Shown here: one piece after another, positions 36,915 through 46,405 of the stretch | Position numbering within the stretch: position 1 is the stretch's first letter | How the letters are laid out: every line of letters begins with the position of its first letter | Assembly (NCBI GenBank): GCA_947494925.1 | Contig: CANLWS010000011.1 | Span: 207,309-271,308, forward strand | Length of the DNA stretch: 64,000 nt | Direction of reading: 5' to 3' | From: an uncultured Alteromonadaceae bacterium | GTDB taxonomy: Bacteria; Pseudomonadota; Gammaproteobacteria; Enterobacterales; Alteromonadaceae | The notes under the pieces: model-generated | What the model saw: the letters and a program-made list of their open reading frames with translations, nothing else | Database searches by the model: none | What the model was told of the DNA's origin: nothing | Position numbers and translations under genes: made by a program

Positions 36915-37715
36915 ATGACTGAAACCAAACGCAAGGGGATTTACCTGTTGCCTAACCTGCTGACCACAGCAGGGCTTTTTTCCGGCTTTTTCGCTGTAGT
37001 ATCTTCTATGAATGGGAGATTTGAAGCAGCAGCTGTGGCTATTTTTATTGCCATGATCTTTGATGCACTGGATGGTCGTGTTGCTCGAATGACTAATACA
37101 CAGAGTGAATTTGGGGCTGAATATGACTCAATGGCTGATATGGTTTCTTTTGGCATTGCTCCTGCACTTGTCGCCTACAATTGGGGGCTGACAGAGTTAG
37201 GGAAAATTGGATGGTTGGCAGCCTTTATTTATGTGGCAGCTGCGGCCCTCAGACTGGCGCGTTTTAATACGCAAGTTGGTATAGCGGACAAGCGTTTCTT
37301 TCAGGGATTACCGAGTCCAGCAGCCGCTGCTGTCGTCGCCGGGTTGGTTTGGGTAGGAGTGGAATATCAGGTGGATGGAAATAACTACAGCTTCCTTGTT
37401 GCCATTCTGACGGGATTTGCTGGCTTGTTGATGGTCAGCAACTTTAAGTATAACTCATTTAAAGAAGTCGACTGGCATGGCAAGGTCCCCTTTGTTGCGC
37501 TGCTCATAATTATGTTGGGCTTCGTAGTTGTTGCCACTGAACCAGCACTGGTTCTGTTTGTGGTGTTTGTACTATACGCACTAGCGGGACCAATCAATAC
37601 GTTTAGAAGTGTACATAAAGTGCGATTGGAAGATGTCGTTGGTGACGCCAATGAAGAAGATGCGGATTTTGTTGAAATAGACAAACCGACTGATAAAGAA
37701 AAAAGCAAACCTTAG
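36915..37715 (+). CDS. pssA: CDP-diacylglycerol-serine O-phosphatidyltransferase
   Basis: A 266-residue inner-membrane enzyme making phosphatidylserine, the precursor of phosphatidylethanolamine. The CDP-alcohol phosphotransferase motif is complete: D50, D53-G54, A57-R58, G67, D71 and D75 (FDALDGRVAR ... FGAEYDSMAD). Several membrane spans follow, and the C-terminal tail is acidic. This is the integral-membrane (type II) family rather than the peripheral Escherichia coli type. AAGGAG lies 6 bases before the ATG. Confidence 0.95.
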   Translation: MTETKRKGIYLLPNLLTTAGLFSGFFAVVSSMNGRFEAAAVAIFIAMIFDALDGRVARMTNTQSEFGAEYDSMADMVSFGIAPALVAYNWGLTELGKIGWLAAFIYVAAAALRLARFNTQVGIADKRFFQGLPSPAAAAVVAGLVWVGVEYQVDGNNYSFLVAILTGFAGLLMVSNFKYNSFKEVDWHGKVPFVALLIIMLGFVVVATEPALVLFVVFVLYALAGPINTFRSVHKVRLEDVVGDANEEDADFVEIDKPTDKEKSKP

Positions 37716-37722
37716 CTTTATG

Positions 37723-37752
37723 ATTGGCGCACAGTAAGCTCTGGGCGCCAAT
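37723..37752 (+). terminator. Possible terminator of pssA
   Basis: Inverted repeat ATTGGCGC/GCGCCAAT with an inner CAG/CTG pairing, starting 8 bases past the stop. The following T run is poor (ACTTATGCTTTT), so strength is doubtful. Confidence 0.4.
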
Positions 37753-37883
37753 ACTTATGCTTTTACCAGCCCCTTCCTGGCGAAATAAAGATTTACAGGC
37801 CGTATATTAATTCACCATAAATTAACCACTACTACCCATTCATTTTATTCGATTTAGCGCAAAACTTTAGTTGTTAATTTTTT

Positions 37884-37899
37884 TGGCTCGGTTGTTGCA
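37884..37899 (+). promoter_or_regulatory. Sigma-54 promoter of the flhA operon
   Basis: TGGCTCG-N4-TTGCA matches the consensus TGGCACG-N4-TTGCW with one mismatch and has exactly 10 bases between GG and GC. It predicts a start about 30 bases before flhA, as expected for a class II polar flagellar operon driven by sigma-54 and FlrC/FleQ-type activators. Confidence 0.8.
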
Positions 37900-37939
37900 G
37901 TTCCTACCTACATTCTAAAAAGCGTCAAAATCTTGTTGT

Positions 37940-40039
37940 ATGGAACTTGCCGGTTATCTAAATCGATTCGACAAAAACAGTGTTAAACATTTAACCTCTG
38001 GAGTAGGGGCACCTCTGGTGTTGCTTGCCATCATGGGGATGGTTATTTTGCCTATGCCAGCATTTCTGCTGGATATACTGTTTAGTTTTAATATTGCCCT
38101 TTCTCTTGTCATCATTCTCGTATCAGTATTTACCAAAAGACCTATCGATTTCGGCATTTTCCCCTTGGTATTGTTAATTGCAACCGTACTGCGTCTCGCA
38201 CTGAATGTAGCATCAACTCGTGTTGTTCTACTTGAGGGACATGAAGGGGGAGATTCGGCCGGAAAAGTTATTCAGGCCTTCGGCGAGGTAGTAATTGGTG
38301 GCAACTATGCGGTAGGTATAGTGGTATTTGCCATTTTGCTGATTATCAATTTTAAAGTGGTGACAGCGGGGGCTGGCAGAATTTCAGAAGTGAGTGCAAG
38401 GTTTACGCTCGATGCCATGCCCGGTAAGCAAATGGCGATTGATGCGGATCTGAATGCGGGTTATATCGACCAGGATCAAGCTCGTGCGCGCCGGGAAGAG
38501 ATCACCAGTGAAGCAGACTTTTACGGATCTATGGATGGTGCATCCAAATTTGTGAAGGGGGATGCGGTAGCCGGTTTGTTTATTATGTTGATTAATATAG
38601 TGGGTGGATTATTCATTGGTATTATTCAACATGATTTGGCCTTTGGCGAGGCAATAGAAATATACACTATCCTGACCATAGGTGACGGTTTAGTGGCGCA
38701 AATACCCTCTTTGCTGTTGTCAGTAGCTACGGCAATTATCGTTACACGTGAAAACGATACTCAGGAAATGGGTGGCGAAATGACTCGCCAGTTGGGTAAT
38801 CAGCGCGCTTTATTTGTCACCGCCGGGATCTTGTTTGTTATGGGAATTGTGCCAGGTATGCCGCATCTGGCATTTCTGGGTTTCAGCGCCATAGTCGGGG
38901 GCAGCGCCTACTACAATCACTGGCAAGCGCAAAAGTTAGCTCAGCAACCTGATGTGTTGGAAGCTTTGCCGGAACAGTCTGATCAACCAGCCGAAATAAA
39001 AGAGCTGGGATGGGATGATGTTCAGCATGTCGACACCATCGGGTTGGAAGTTGGCTATCGACTGATCCCTTTAGTTGATAAAACTCAGGGCGGAGAACTA
39101 CTCACACGAATTAAGGGTGTGCGTAAGAAGTTGTCTCAGGAGCTGGGCTTTCTAATTCCTCCCGTACATATACGTGACAACCTGGACTTGAGCCCAAACA
39201 ATTACACCATCGCCATGTTAGGTGTGACTGTGGGTGAAGCAGAACTAAGTCACGATGATGAATTGGCTATTAACCCAGGACAGGTATTCGGAAAACTGGA
39301 GGGGACGGTAACAAAAGACCCTGCTTTTGGTCTTGATGCTGTATGGATAAGACCTCAGCAACGAGAACATGCTCAGACTTTGGGGTACACGGTTGTTGAC
39401 GCGGCCACAGTCGTCGCTACGCATTTAAGTCAACTTTTAACAAATAATGCTTATCAGTTGCTAGGACATGAAGAAGTTCAGCAATTGCTTGATATGCTCG
39501 GAAAACAAAGCCCGAAATTGGTGGAGGGCCTGGTTCCCGACCTCTTACCTTTAAGTACAGTAGTGAAAGTGTTGCAAACGCTGCTTTATGAAGGTGTGCC
39601 TATTCGGGACATGCGAACGATTGTGCAGACATTGTGTGAATACGCGCCGAAGAGCCAGGATCCAGACGTGTTGGTCTCAGCGGTTCGCATTGCGCTGAAA
39701 CGCTTGATTGTACAAGAAATTAACGGCGGTGAGGCTGAGCTGCCAGTGATTACTCTGGCGCCAGAACTGGAACAAATGTTGCACCAGTCATTGCAAGCTG
39801 GTGGAGGAGATGGTGCAGGGATAGAACCAGGTTTGGCTGAGCGCTTACAGCAGTCATTAAGTGAGGCGTCTCAACAACGCGAATTAGAAGGGGAGCCGGC
39901 AGTACTGCTCACTTCTGGCTTGTTGAGACCTGTGCTATCTAAGTTCCTGAAACATTCAGTTTCCGGATTACATGTGTTGTCTTACCAAGAAATACCGGAC
40001 GACAAACAAATACGAATTGTAAGTGCAGTGGGTCAATAA
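37940..40039 (+). CDS. flhA: Flagellar export apparatus protein FlhA
   Basis: A 699-residue export-gate component. About eight N-terminal spans (LLAIMGMVILPMPAFLLDIL onward) and the FHIPEP-type region (RFTLDAMPGKQMAIDADLNAG) are followed by a large cytoplasmic domain (about 340-699) that binds chaperone-substrate complexes and forms the nonameric ring. First gene of the long flagellar/chemotaxis block in the same order as in Vibrio and Shewanella. Confidence 0.98.
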   Translation: MELAGYLNRFDKNSVKHLTSGVGAPLVLLAIMGMVILPMPAFLLDILFSFNIALSLVIILVSVFTKRPIDFGIFPLVLLIATVLRLALNVASTRVVLLEGHEGGDSAGKVIQAFGEVVIGGNYAVGIVVFAILLIINFKVVTAGAGRISEVSARFTLDAMPGKQMAIDADLNAGYIDQDQARARREEITSEADFYGSMDGASKFVKGDAVAGLFIMLINIVGGLFIGIIQHDLAFGEAIEIYTILTIGDGLVAQIPSLLLSVATAIIVTRENDTQEMGGEMTRQLGNQRALFVTAGILFVMGIVPGMPHLAFLGFSAIVGGSAYYNHWQAQKLAQQPDVLEALPEQSDQPAEIKELGWDDVQHVDTIGLEVGYRLIPLVDKTQGGELLTRIKGVRKKLSQELGFLIPPVHIRDNLDLSPNNYTIAMLGVTVGEAELSHDDELAINPGQVFGKLEGTVTKDPAFGLDAVWIRPQQREHAQTLGYTVVDAATVVATHLSQLLTNNAYQLLGHEEVQQLLDMLGKQSPKLVEGLVPDLLPLSTVVKVLQTLLYEGVPIRDMRTIVQTLCEYAPKSQDPDVLVSAVRIALKRLIVQEINGGEAELPVITLAPELEQMLHQSLQAGGGDGAGIEPGLAERLQQSLSEASQQRELEGEPAVLLTSGLLRPVLSKFLKHSVSGLHVLSYQEIPDDKQIRIVSAVGQ

Positions 40040-40084
40040 TCTGACGCTCTGCGCAAGTTGAACACCGCGCAAATGAGGTGAAAA

Positions 40085-41374
40085 GTGAAAATTAGACGCT
40101 TTTTTGGCAAAGATATGCGAGACGCACTAAAACAGGTAAAAGACGAGCTCGGTGGTGATGCGGTTATCATGTCGAACAAAAAATTATCTGACGGTGTTGA
40201 AATCGTAGCCGCGTATGACAAAGTGCCTGTCCAAGACAAGGTTGATTCTGTATCCAAGCCCATCCCCGCGGTTAAAAATACGCCGACATTAAGCGAAATT
40301 ATAGGTGATTCCGGTCCGGATTCACTACGGGCTTTGTTAGAGAAACAATCCAAATCTGTACAAGGTAAAGAGGCACAGGTTGCACAACCTGACACCATCA
40401 GTGCCAAACCCAAGCAAGAGATGGCAAAGTCTGACGATTACTCTGATGCAACCTCAATGGAAGAAATTCGTCAGGAATTAAAATCCCTCAGAAATGTGTT
40501 GGAATTTCAGGTTTCAGGTTTGTTGAAGCAGGAAAGCAGGCGCACGCATCCATTGCACAATTATTTGATCACACGCCTTGAAGAAATGGGAATAAAAACG
40601 GAACTGGCTGAGGAAGTTGTGTCATATGCGCCCGAAGACAGTGATGAACGTCAGGCTTGGCTTTTCCTTCTTAAACTATTGGCTAATAGATTACATACCA
40701 CAGGAAATGCAATATTAAATCAAACCGGTGTCGTTGCGCTGGTAGGACCGACAGGAACTGGTAAAACAACGACAATTGCCAAGTTGGCGGCAAGATATGC
40801 ACAAAAATATGGTGCAGAGCAGGTTGCATTGGTCACCATAGACACATATCGAATAGCTGCATTTGAACAACTTTCGACCTATGGGAAAATTATTGGCTGC
40901 ACCGTGAAAAAAGCACAAAATGAAAGTGACTTAGGTGATATCCTTTACCAATTGCGTAACAAAAGACTGGTACTCATTGACTCTGCAGGTTTTGGACAAA
41001 GAGATTCGAGACTTATCAACCAGTTAGATGCATTAAATCACCATTCTTGTGCTAATATCAAAAAGTATCTGGTGATGCAGGCAAATGCGCAATATCAGGT
41101 TATGGAACGAACAATCAGGACATATAAATCGATTTCTTTGGAAGGATGTATTTTCACAAAATTAGATGAATGTTACAGTCTTGGTGAAGCGATAAGTGCA
41201 GCAATTGTGCACGGCCTCGCGGTAAGTTATCTGACTGATGGTCAGAAAGTACCAGAAGATATTAAAGTAGCAGATGCGAAATACTTGATTTCTACTGCTG
41301 CAAAACTTTATAAAAAATATGCATTGCCTCATACTACGACAAAACAAGCAGAAAGATCGGCTTTAGCAGTATGA
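40085..41374 (+). CDS. flhF: Flagellar placement GTPase FlhF (SRP family)
   Basis: A 429-residue SRP-type GTPase that sets the polar flagellum site. A basic N-terminus (MKIRRFFGKDMRDALKQVKDELG) and variable linker precede the NG domain with GPTGTGKTTTIAK (G1), DTYRIAAFEQL, IDSAGFGQRD (G3; DTAG in most homologues) and TKLDE (G4). The GTG start has GAGGTG upstream. The stop overlaps flhG as ATGA. Confidence 0.96.
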   Translation: MKIRRFFGKDMRDALKQVKDELGGDAVIMSNKKLSDGVEIVAAYDKVPVQDKVDSVSKPIPAVKNTPTLSEIIGDSGPDSLRALLEKQSKSVQGKEAQVAQPDTISAKPKQEMAKSDDYSDATSMEEIRQELKSLRNVLEFQVSGLLKQESRRTHPLHNYLITRLEEMGIKTELAEEVVSYAPEDSDERQAWLFLLKLLANRLHTTGNAILNQTGVVALVGPTGTGKTTTIAKLAARYAQKYGAEQVALVTIDTYRIAAFEQLSTYGKIIGCTVKKAQNESDLGDILYQLRNKRLVLIDSAGFGQRDSRLINQLDALNHHSCANIKKYLVMQANAQYQVMERTIRTYKSISLEGCIFTKLDECYSLGEAISAAIVHGLAVSYLTDGQKVPEDIKVADAKYLISTAAKLYKKYALPHTTTKQAERSALAV

Positions 41375-42231
41375 TTGAGGACCAAGCGAGTAGCTTAAGA
41401 AGAATGAATCAGTCTCGATTAATAAAAGTAATTGCAGTAACCGGCGGTAAAGGTGGCGTAGGTAAAACAAACGTCACGTTAAATACTGCGATTGCAATGG
41501 CTAAACAAGGCAAACGGGTAATGGTGTTGGACGCCGACCTGGGTTTGGCTAATGTTGACGTTATGCTTGGATTGCGTGTAGAGAAAAATCTTTCCCATGT
41601 CCTCTCCGGCGAATGTACCCTGGACGATGTGCTCGTTGAAGGACCGCACGGTGTGTTAATTGCTCCTGCGACCTCAGGCACGCAATCAATGACAGAGTTA
41701 ACGCCCACAGAACATGCGGGGTTAATTAGAGCTTTCAGTGAATTGCGTTCGCAAATTGATGTATTGATAGTAGATACCGCTGCTGGCATTTCTGACATGG
41801 TGCTCAGTTTCTCCCGTGCAGCCCAGGATATCATGGTAGTGGTTTGTGATGAGCCAACATCCCTGACAGATGCATACGCATTGATCAAAATTCTGAATCG
41901 CGAACATGGAGTGTTTAAATTTAAGATAATTGCCAATATGGTTCGGAACATGCGCGAAGGTCAGGAATTATTTGCTAAGTTATCCAAAGTCACCGGTCGT
42001 TTTCTTGACGTAGCATTAGAACTTGTTGCAACAATCCCATACGATGAGAATATTCGTAATTCAGTAAGGAAACAACGGGCCATTGTTGATGCCTATCCCG
42101 CATCTCCCGCAGCGGTGGCAATTAAACATTTATCTCAACAGGCATTGAGTTGGCCAATTCCATCACAACCTGGCGGTCATCTTGAGTTTTTTCTTGAGCA
42201 ACTTATCACTGACAAAGCGGCTGGTGGCTAA
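41371..42231 (+). CDS. flhG: Flagellar number regulator FlhG/FleN (MinD-like ATPase)
   Basis: A 286-residue MinD/ParA-type ATPase that restrains flagellar number by acting on FlhF and the master regulator. It has a deviant Walker A GGKGGVGKTNVTLN, LDADLGLANVDVMLGL, and IVDTAAGISDMVL. A variant start at M13 (MNQSRLIK) is possible. Placed between flhF and fliA as in other polarly flagellated gammaproteobacteria. Confidence 0.96.
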   Translation: MIEDQASSLRRMNQSRLIKVIAVTGGKGGVGKTNVTLNTAIAMAKQGKRVMVLDADLGLANVDVMLGLRVEKNLSHVLSGECTLDDVLVEGPHGVLIAPATSGTQSMTELTPTEHAGLIRAFSELRSQIDVLIVDTAAGISDMVLSFSRAAQDIMVVVCDEPTSLTDAYALIKILNREHGVFKFKIIANMVRNMREGQELFAKLSKVTGRFLDVALELVATIPYDENIRNSVRKQRAIVDAYPASPAAVAIKHLSQQALSWPIPSQPGGHLEFFLEQLITDKAAGG

Positions 42232-42233
42232 CA

Positions 42234-42962
42234 TTGAATAACAAAGCAGCGGCCTACCAACAACAAACTGACAAAACTCAGTTGGTTGAAAGGCATGCTC
42301 CATTGGTAAAACGCATCGCACATCATTTGATGGCGCGTCTACCAGCCAGTGTCTTGGTTGACGATTTGATTCAGGCTGGGATGATCGGTTTATTGGAAGC
42401 AGCAAGAAATTTTGATGGTAGCAAAGGAGCCAGTTTCGAAACCTTTGCAGGGATCAGAATTCGTGGCTCAATGCTGGATGAAATCAGAAAAGGCGATTGG
42501 ACACCGCGGTCGGTGCATAAAAATGGCCGGGCGATAATGGAAGCGATTTCTCAAGTGGAAAGAGAAACGGGTAGAGATGCCCGTGATGTAGATGTCGCGG
42601 AAAAAATGCAAGTAAGCCTCACTGATTATCATCAAATGCTAAATGAGGTGAATGCCGGCAAAATTATTGGTATTGAAGATCTGGGCGTTACGGAGGACGT
42701 AATTACCACTGAACAAACCAAAGGTAACGACACGCCATTTGAGGATTTATTACAGGGATCATTTCAAAAAGCGTTAGCACATGCTATTACTACCTTACCG
42801 GAACGTGAAGCTATTGTATTATCGCTGTATTATGATGAAGAATTGAACCTGAGAGAAATTGGTGAAGTACTCGAAGTAAGCGAATCTCGAGTCAGCCAAA
42901 TCCATAGTCAGGCTATGTTGAAACTGAAAGGTAAAATGCAATCCTGGCGTGCGACAGAATAA
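42234..42962 (+). CDS. fliA: Flagellar sigma factor FliA (sigma-28)
   Basis: A 242-residue sigma-70-family factor for late flagellar genes. Region 2: VERHAPLVKRIAHHLMARLPASVLVDDLIQAG and FETFAGIRIRGSMLDEIRKGDW; region 4: LPEREAIVLSLYYDEELNLREIGEVLEVSESRVSQIHSQA. The TTG start lies 2 bases after the flhG stop. A FliA-type promoter precedes pomAB at 14102. Confidence 0.97.
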   Translation: MNNKAAAYQQQTDKTQLVERHAPLVKRIAHHLMARLPASVLVDDLIQAGMIGLLEAARNFDGSKGASFETFAGIRIRGSMLDEIRKGDWTPRSVHKNGRAIMEAISQVERETGRDARDVDVAEKMQVSLTDYHQMLNEVNAGKIIGIEDLGVTEDVITTEQTKGNDTPFEDLLQGSFQKALAHAITTLPEREAIVLSLYYDEELNLREIGEVLEVSESRVSQIHSQAMLKLKGKMQSWRATE

Positions 42963-43009
42963 CGAATTTAAAATAATAATAGTTAGTTGGATCCTCACTG
43001 GAGGTAGTT

Positions 43010-43393
43010 TTGGATAAAAATATGAAAATTCTCGTTGTTGATGATTTTTCAACAATGAGGCGCATTATCAAGAATCTGTTAAAGGATCTTGGGTTTACTA
43101 ACGTCCAGGAAGCGGACGATGGCAGCACAGCATTACCAATGTTGCAACAGGGAGATTTCGATTTCGTTGTGACAGACTGGAATATGCCAGGTATGCAAGG
43201 TATCGATTTGCTTCGTGCAATTCGCGCTGATGACAGCCTGAAACATCTTCCTGTTTTAATGGTGACAGCTGAAGCGAAAAAAGAACAGATCGTTGCAGCA
43301 GCGCAAGCTGGAGTGAATGGTTATGTTGTTAAGCCTTTCACTGCTGCAACCTTAAAAGAGAAGCTCGATAAGATTTTTGAGCGTCTGGGTTAG
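43010..43393 (+). CDS. cheY: Chemotaxis response regulator CheY
   Basis: A 127-residue single receiver domain with D11, D12, phospho-acceptor D56 (VVTDWNMPG), T in MVTAEAK and K in VVKPF. The start is TTG 43010: GGAGG at 43000-43004 is 5 bases away, whereas the in-frame ATG at 43022 would be 17 bases away. It carries the signal from CheA to the motor switch. Confidence 0.96.
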   Translation: MDKNMKILVVDDFSTMRRIIKNLLKDLGFTNVQEADDGSTALPMLQQGDFDFVVTDWNMPGMQGIDLLRAIRADDSLKHLPVLMVTAEAKKEQIVAAAQAGVNGYVVKPFTAATLKEKLDKIFERLG

Positions 43394-43426
43394 ATTCGGT
43401 TGATCCTTACAATGGGGAGAGGCTGA

Positions 43427-44173
43427 ATGAGTACCTCAGATAAAGCACCAATTTCTCTTGAAGATGCCAAACAACTTGTTGCGCATCTGGAAGAAGGAAA
43501 CAATCAGGCGGCCTCAGAGCTGCTTGAAGCCGCTTCGTTAAATGATTCGTCTGAATTGTTTGCGGAAGTGGGTAAGTTGACACGTCAGTTACACGATTCA
43601 TTAAATAGTTTTCAGTTGGATGGTCGCTTGGCTAATTTAGCCATGTCGGACATCCCTGATGCGCAAAGTCGTCTTAACTATGTAATGGAAACCACGGAGC
43701 AAGCCGCCAATACTACTATGGATGCTGTAGAGACAAGCATGCCGATTGCAGAAAAAATCTGCTCGGACATTGAAGGTATCCTGCCTGAGTGGAAAAAGTT
43801 GATGAGTCGGCAGATCGAACTAGGGGAATTTAAGTCACTTTGTTACGACTTGGATAAATTCCTTGAAGGCTCTGCTGAAGAATCAGCTAAGCTTACTACA
43901 TTGCTCACAGAAGTATTAATGGCGCAGGGTTATCAAGATCTAACAGGCCAGGTTATACGTAGAGTAATTGAGCTAGTGAAAGAAGTTGAAGACAGTCTCG
44001 TTCAGATGCTGACGATGTTCAGTACACCAGAAGCTGATGAAAAGACTAAGATTTCTGACACTGAGTCCGATAAAGTGAAAGCAGAGGGACCAATTATTGA
44101 CGCCGATGCACGCGATGACGTCGTATCTGGTCAGGATGACGTTGACGACCTTCTTTCAAGTTTAGGATTTTAA
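43427..44173 (+). CDS. cheZ: CheY phosphatase CheZ
   Basis: A 248-residue helical protein that dephosphorylates CheY-P. The active segment AQGYQDLTGQVIRRVIELVKEVE carries the conserved catalytic Asp/Gln, and the C-terminal tail QDDVDDLLSSLGF is the CheY-P-binding peptide. An acidic linker joins the two. Confidence 0.95.
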   Translation: MSTSDKAPISLEDAKQLVAHLEEGNNQAASELLEAASLNDSSELFAEVGKLTRQLHDSLNSFQLDGRLANLAMSDIPDAQSRLNYVMETTEQAANTTMDAVETSMPIAEKICSDIEGILPEWKKLMSRQIELGEFKSLCYDLDKFLEGSAEESAKLTTLLTEVLMAQGYQDLTGQVIRRVIELVKEVEDSLVQMLTMFSTPEADEKTKISDTESDKVKAEGPIIDADARDDVVSGQDDVDDLLSSLGF

Positions 44174-44186
44174 GGGGAGCTGATTC

Positions 44187-46376
44187 ATGTCTTTTGAAGT
44201 TGACGAGGATATCCTCCAGGACTTTCTGGTAGAAGCCGGAGAGATACTGGAACAATTACAAGAACAACTCGTCGATTTGGAAAACAATCCGGAAGATTCG
44301 GATTTGCTCAATGCTATTTTCCGTGGTTACCACACGGTGAAAGGCGGAGCGGGTTTCCTGTCGCTAACTGAATTGGTCGATATATGTCATGGTGCCGAAA
44401 ACGTTTTCGATATCATGCGTAATGGGCAACGAACCCTGACACCTGAACTTATGGACGTTATCTTACAAGCTACCGATGTTGTGGTAGAAATGTTTGAAAA
44501 CGTCAAACTCAGGGAGCCCCTCGAAGCTGCTGACCAAGAATTGTTGGACACGCTTCACCGTTTGAGCAAACCAGAATCTGAAGATGAGGCATCGGCAGCT
44601 CCTGAAACACAAGCTGAGACTGAAAGTGCGCCTGAAGTATCAGCGGAACAACCAGCTGAAGTTACATCTGAAGGCGGAATTGATGAAATTAGCGAAGATG
44701 AATTCGAAGCGTTATTAGATGAGCTTCATGGTGATAGTGCGCCAGGTAAAAAATCAAAACCTAGTGAGCCAGTAGCCGCATCCGCAGCCAGTGATGACGA
44801 TATTACGGATGATGAATTCGAAGCCCTACTTGATCAACTGCATGGGGAAGGGCAATTTAAGAAGGAAGGTGGTGATACACCTGCTTCTGCGCCGGCTCCA
44901 GCACCCGCACCCGCTCCCGCAGCTTCCAGTGGAGGTGGTGACGACGATATTACAGATGATGAGTTTGAGGCGTTGTTAGATCAATTGCATGGTTCGGGCA
45001 AAGCTCCTACAGTGGATGCAAAACCAGCGACGCCAAAAGAAGAAAAACCCAAGGCGACACCAGCGCCCAAAGTCGCGGCACCGGCGCCAGCTCCCAAAGC
45101 ATCACCTGCACCTGCTGCTAAAGCTTCGCCAGCTCCTAAAGCAGCAGCTAAACCAGCGGCTAAAAAGGAAGAAAAGAAGGCAGCTCCTGCGGCAGCTCAA
45201 GGGGAGACTACAGTTCGGGTCGATACCAAGCGTCTTGATCAAATCATGAATATGGTGGGAGAGCTGGTACTGGTTCGAAACAGACTACTAAGTCTGGGCA
45301 CAAATCTTAATGACGAAAGTATGTCAAAAGCGATTGCCAACTTAGACGTGGTGACAGGCGACTTGCAAGGTGCGGTGATGAAAACGCGCATGCAGCCAAT
45401 TAAAAAGGTATTTGGTCGCTTCCCTCGAGTGGTGCGAGACCTGGCAAGAACGCTTAAGAAAGAAATCACCTTGGAATTGGAAGGTGAAGAGACAGATTTA
45501 GATAAGAATCTGGTGGAAGCTTTAGCAGATCCGCTAGTTCACTTGGTAAGAAATTCTGTGGATCACGGAATCGAAATGCCCGCTGATCGTGTGGCTGCTG
45601 GTAAACCCAGTATGGGCACAGTGAAATTGGCTGCTTCTCAGGAAGGTGATCACATTCTGCTTACTATCGATGACGATGGTAAAGGTATGGACGCCGATAA
45701 ATTAAAAGACATCGCGATTAGCCGTGGTGTTCTTGACGCTGATGCAGCAGCACGTATGTCTGATGTAGAAGCGTTCAACCTGATTTTTGCTCCAGGTTTT
45801 TCTACTAAAACAGAAATCTCTGACATCTCTGGACGAGGTGTTGGAATGGACGTAGTTAAGACCAAAATCAATCAGCTAAATGGCACTGTGAGCATTGATT
45901 CACAACTGGGTAAAGGCACCCGGTTAGAAATTAAGGTGCCATTGACTCTGGCTATTTTACCGACGTTAATGATAGTGGTTGGAGAACAGACTTTTGCCCT
46001 GCCACTTGGTTCGGTGAACGAAATTATCAATATGGACATGAGCAAAACCAACACGGTTGATAGCCAACTGACCATGATTGTTCGTTCCAAAGCAATTCCT
46101 CTGTTTTATTTACGTGAATGGTTAAAACGTAGTCATTCCGACTCCATTGACAGAGCCAAAGGGCACGTCGTTGTAGTTCAAATTGGAACGCAGCAGGTTG
46201 GCTTTGTGGTCGACGCATTAATAGGCCAGGAAGAAGTTGTGATTAAACCCCTGGATGCAATGCTACAGGGAACGCCAGGCATGGCAGGTGCAACTATCAC
46301 CAGCGATGGTGGCATTGCCCTGATCATAGATATTCCTAGCCTGTTGAAACGCTACGCCAAAAAAACTCTAAAATAA
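44187..46376 (+). CDS. cheA: Chemotaxis histidine kinase CheA
   Basis: A 729-residue kinase. P1 has H49 in HTVKGGAGFL. A long linker (about 135-345) contains three copies of an acidic helix motif I-T/S-D/E-DEFEALLD-Q/E-LHG at about 168, 206 and 255, plus Ala/Pro/Lys-rich stretches. Then follow dimerisation (RVDTKRLDQIMNMVGELVLVRNRL), the ATP-binding domain (LVHLVRNSVDHGIE, DDDGKGMD, FAPGFSTKTEISDISGRGVGMDVV) and the CheW-like P5 domain. The classical CheY-binding P2 domain is not obvious; the repeats occupy its place. The linker probably contains the part that binds ParP. Confidence 0.96.
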   Translation: MSFEVDEDILQDFLVEAGEILEQLQEQLVDLENNPEDSDLLNAIFRGYHTVKGGAGFLSLTELVDICHGAENVFDIMRNGQRTLTPELMDVILQATDVVVEMFENVKLREPLEAADQELLDTLHRLSKPESEDEASAAPETQAETESAPEVSAEQPAEVTSEGGIDEISEDEFEALLDELHGDSAPGKKSKPSEPVAASAASDDDITDDEFEALLDQLHGEGQFKKEGGDTPASAPAPAPAPAPAASSGGGDDDITDDEFEALLDQLHGSGKAPTVDAKPATPKEEKPKATPAPKVAAPAPAPKASPAPAAKASPAPKAAAKPAAKKEEKKAAPAAAQGETTVRVDTKRLDQIMNMVGELVLVRNRLLSLGTNLNDESMSKAIANLDVVTGDLQGAVMKTRMQPIKKVFGRFPRVVRDLARTLKKEITLELEGEETDLDKNLVEALADPLVHLVRNSVDHGIEMPADRVAAGKPSMGTVKLAASQEGDHILLTIDDDGKGMDADKLKDIAISRGVLDADAAARMSDVEAFNLIFAPGFSTKTEISDISGRGVGMDVVKTKINQLNGTVSIDSQLGKGTRLEIKVPLTLAILPTLMIVVGEQTFALPLGSVNEIINMDMSKTNTVDSQLTMIVRSKAIPLFYLREWLKRSHSDSIDRAKGHVVVVQIGTQQVGFVVDALIGQEEVVIKPLDAMLQGTPGMAGATITSDGGIALIIDIPSLLKRYAKKTLK
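44688..45000 (+). repeat. Three copies of a short acidic helix motif in the CheA linker
   Basis: DEFEALLD-x-LHG is encoded three times at about 38- and 49-residue spacing, separated by low-complexity Pro/Ala segments. Codon use differs between copies, so the motif is held by selection rather than recent DNA duplication. Confidence 0.85.
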
Positions 46377-46405
46377 CCTGCTAAACCAGAGGATGTAATA
46401 CAGCG

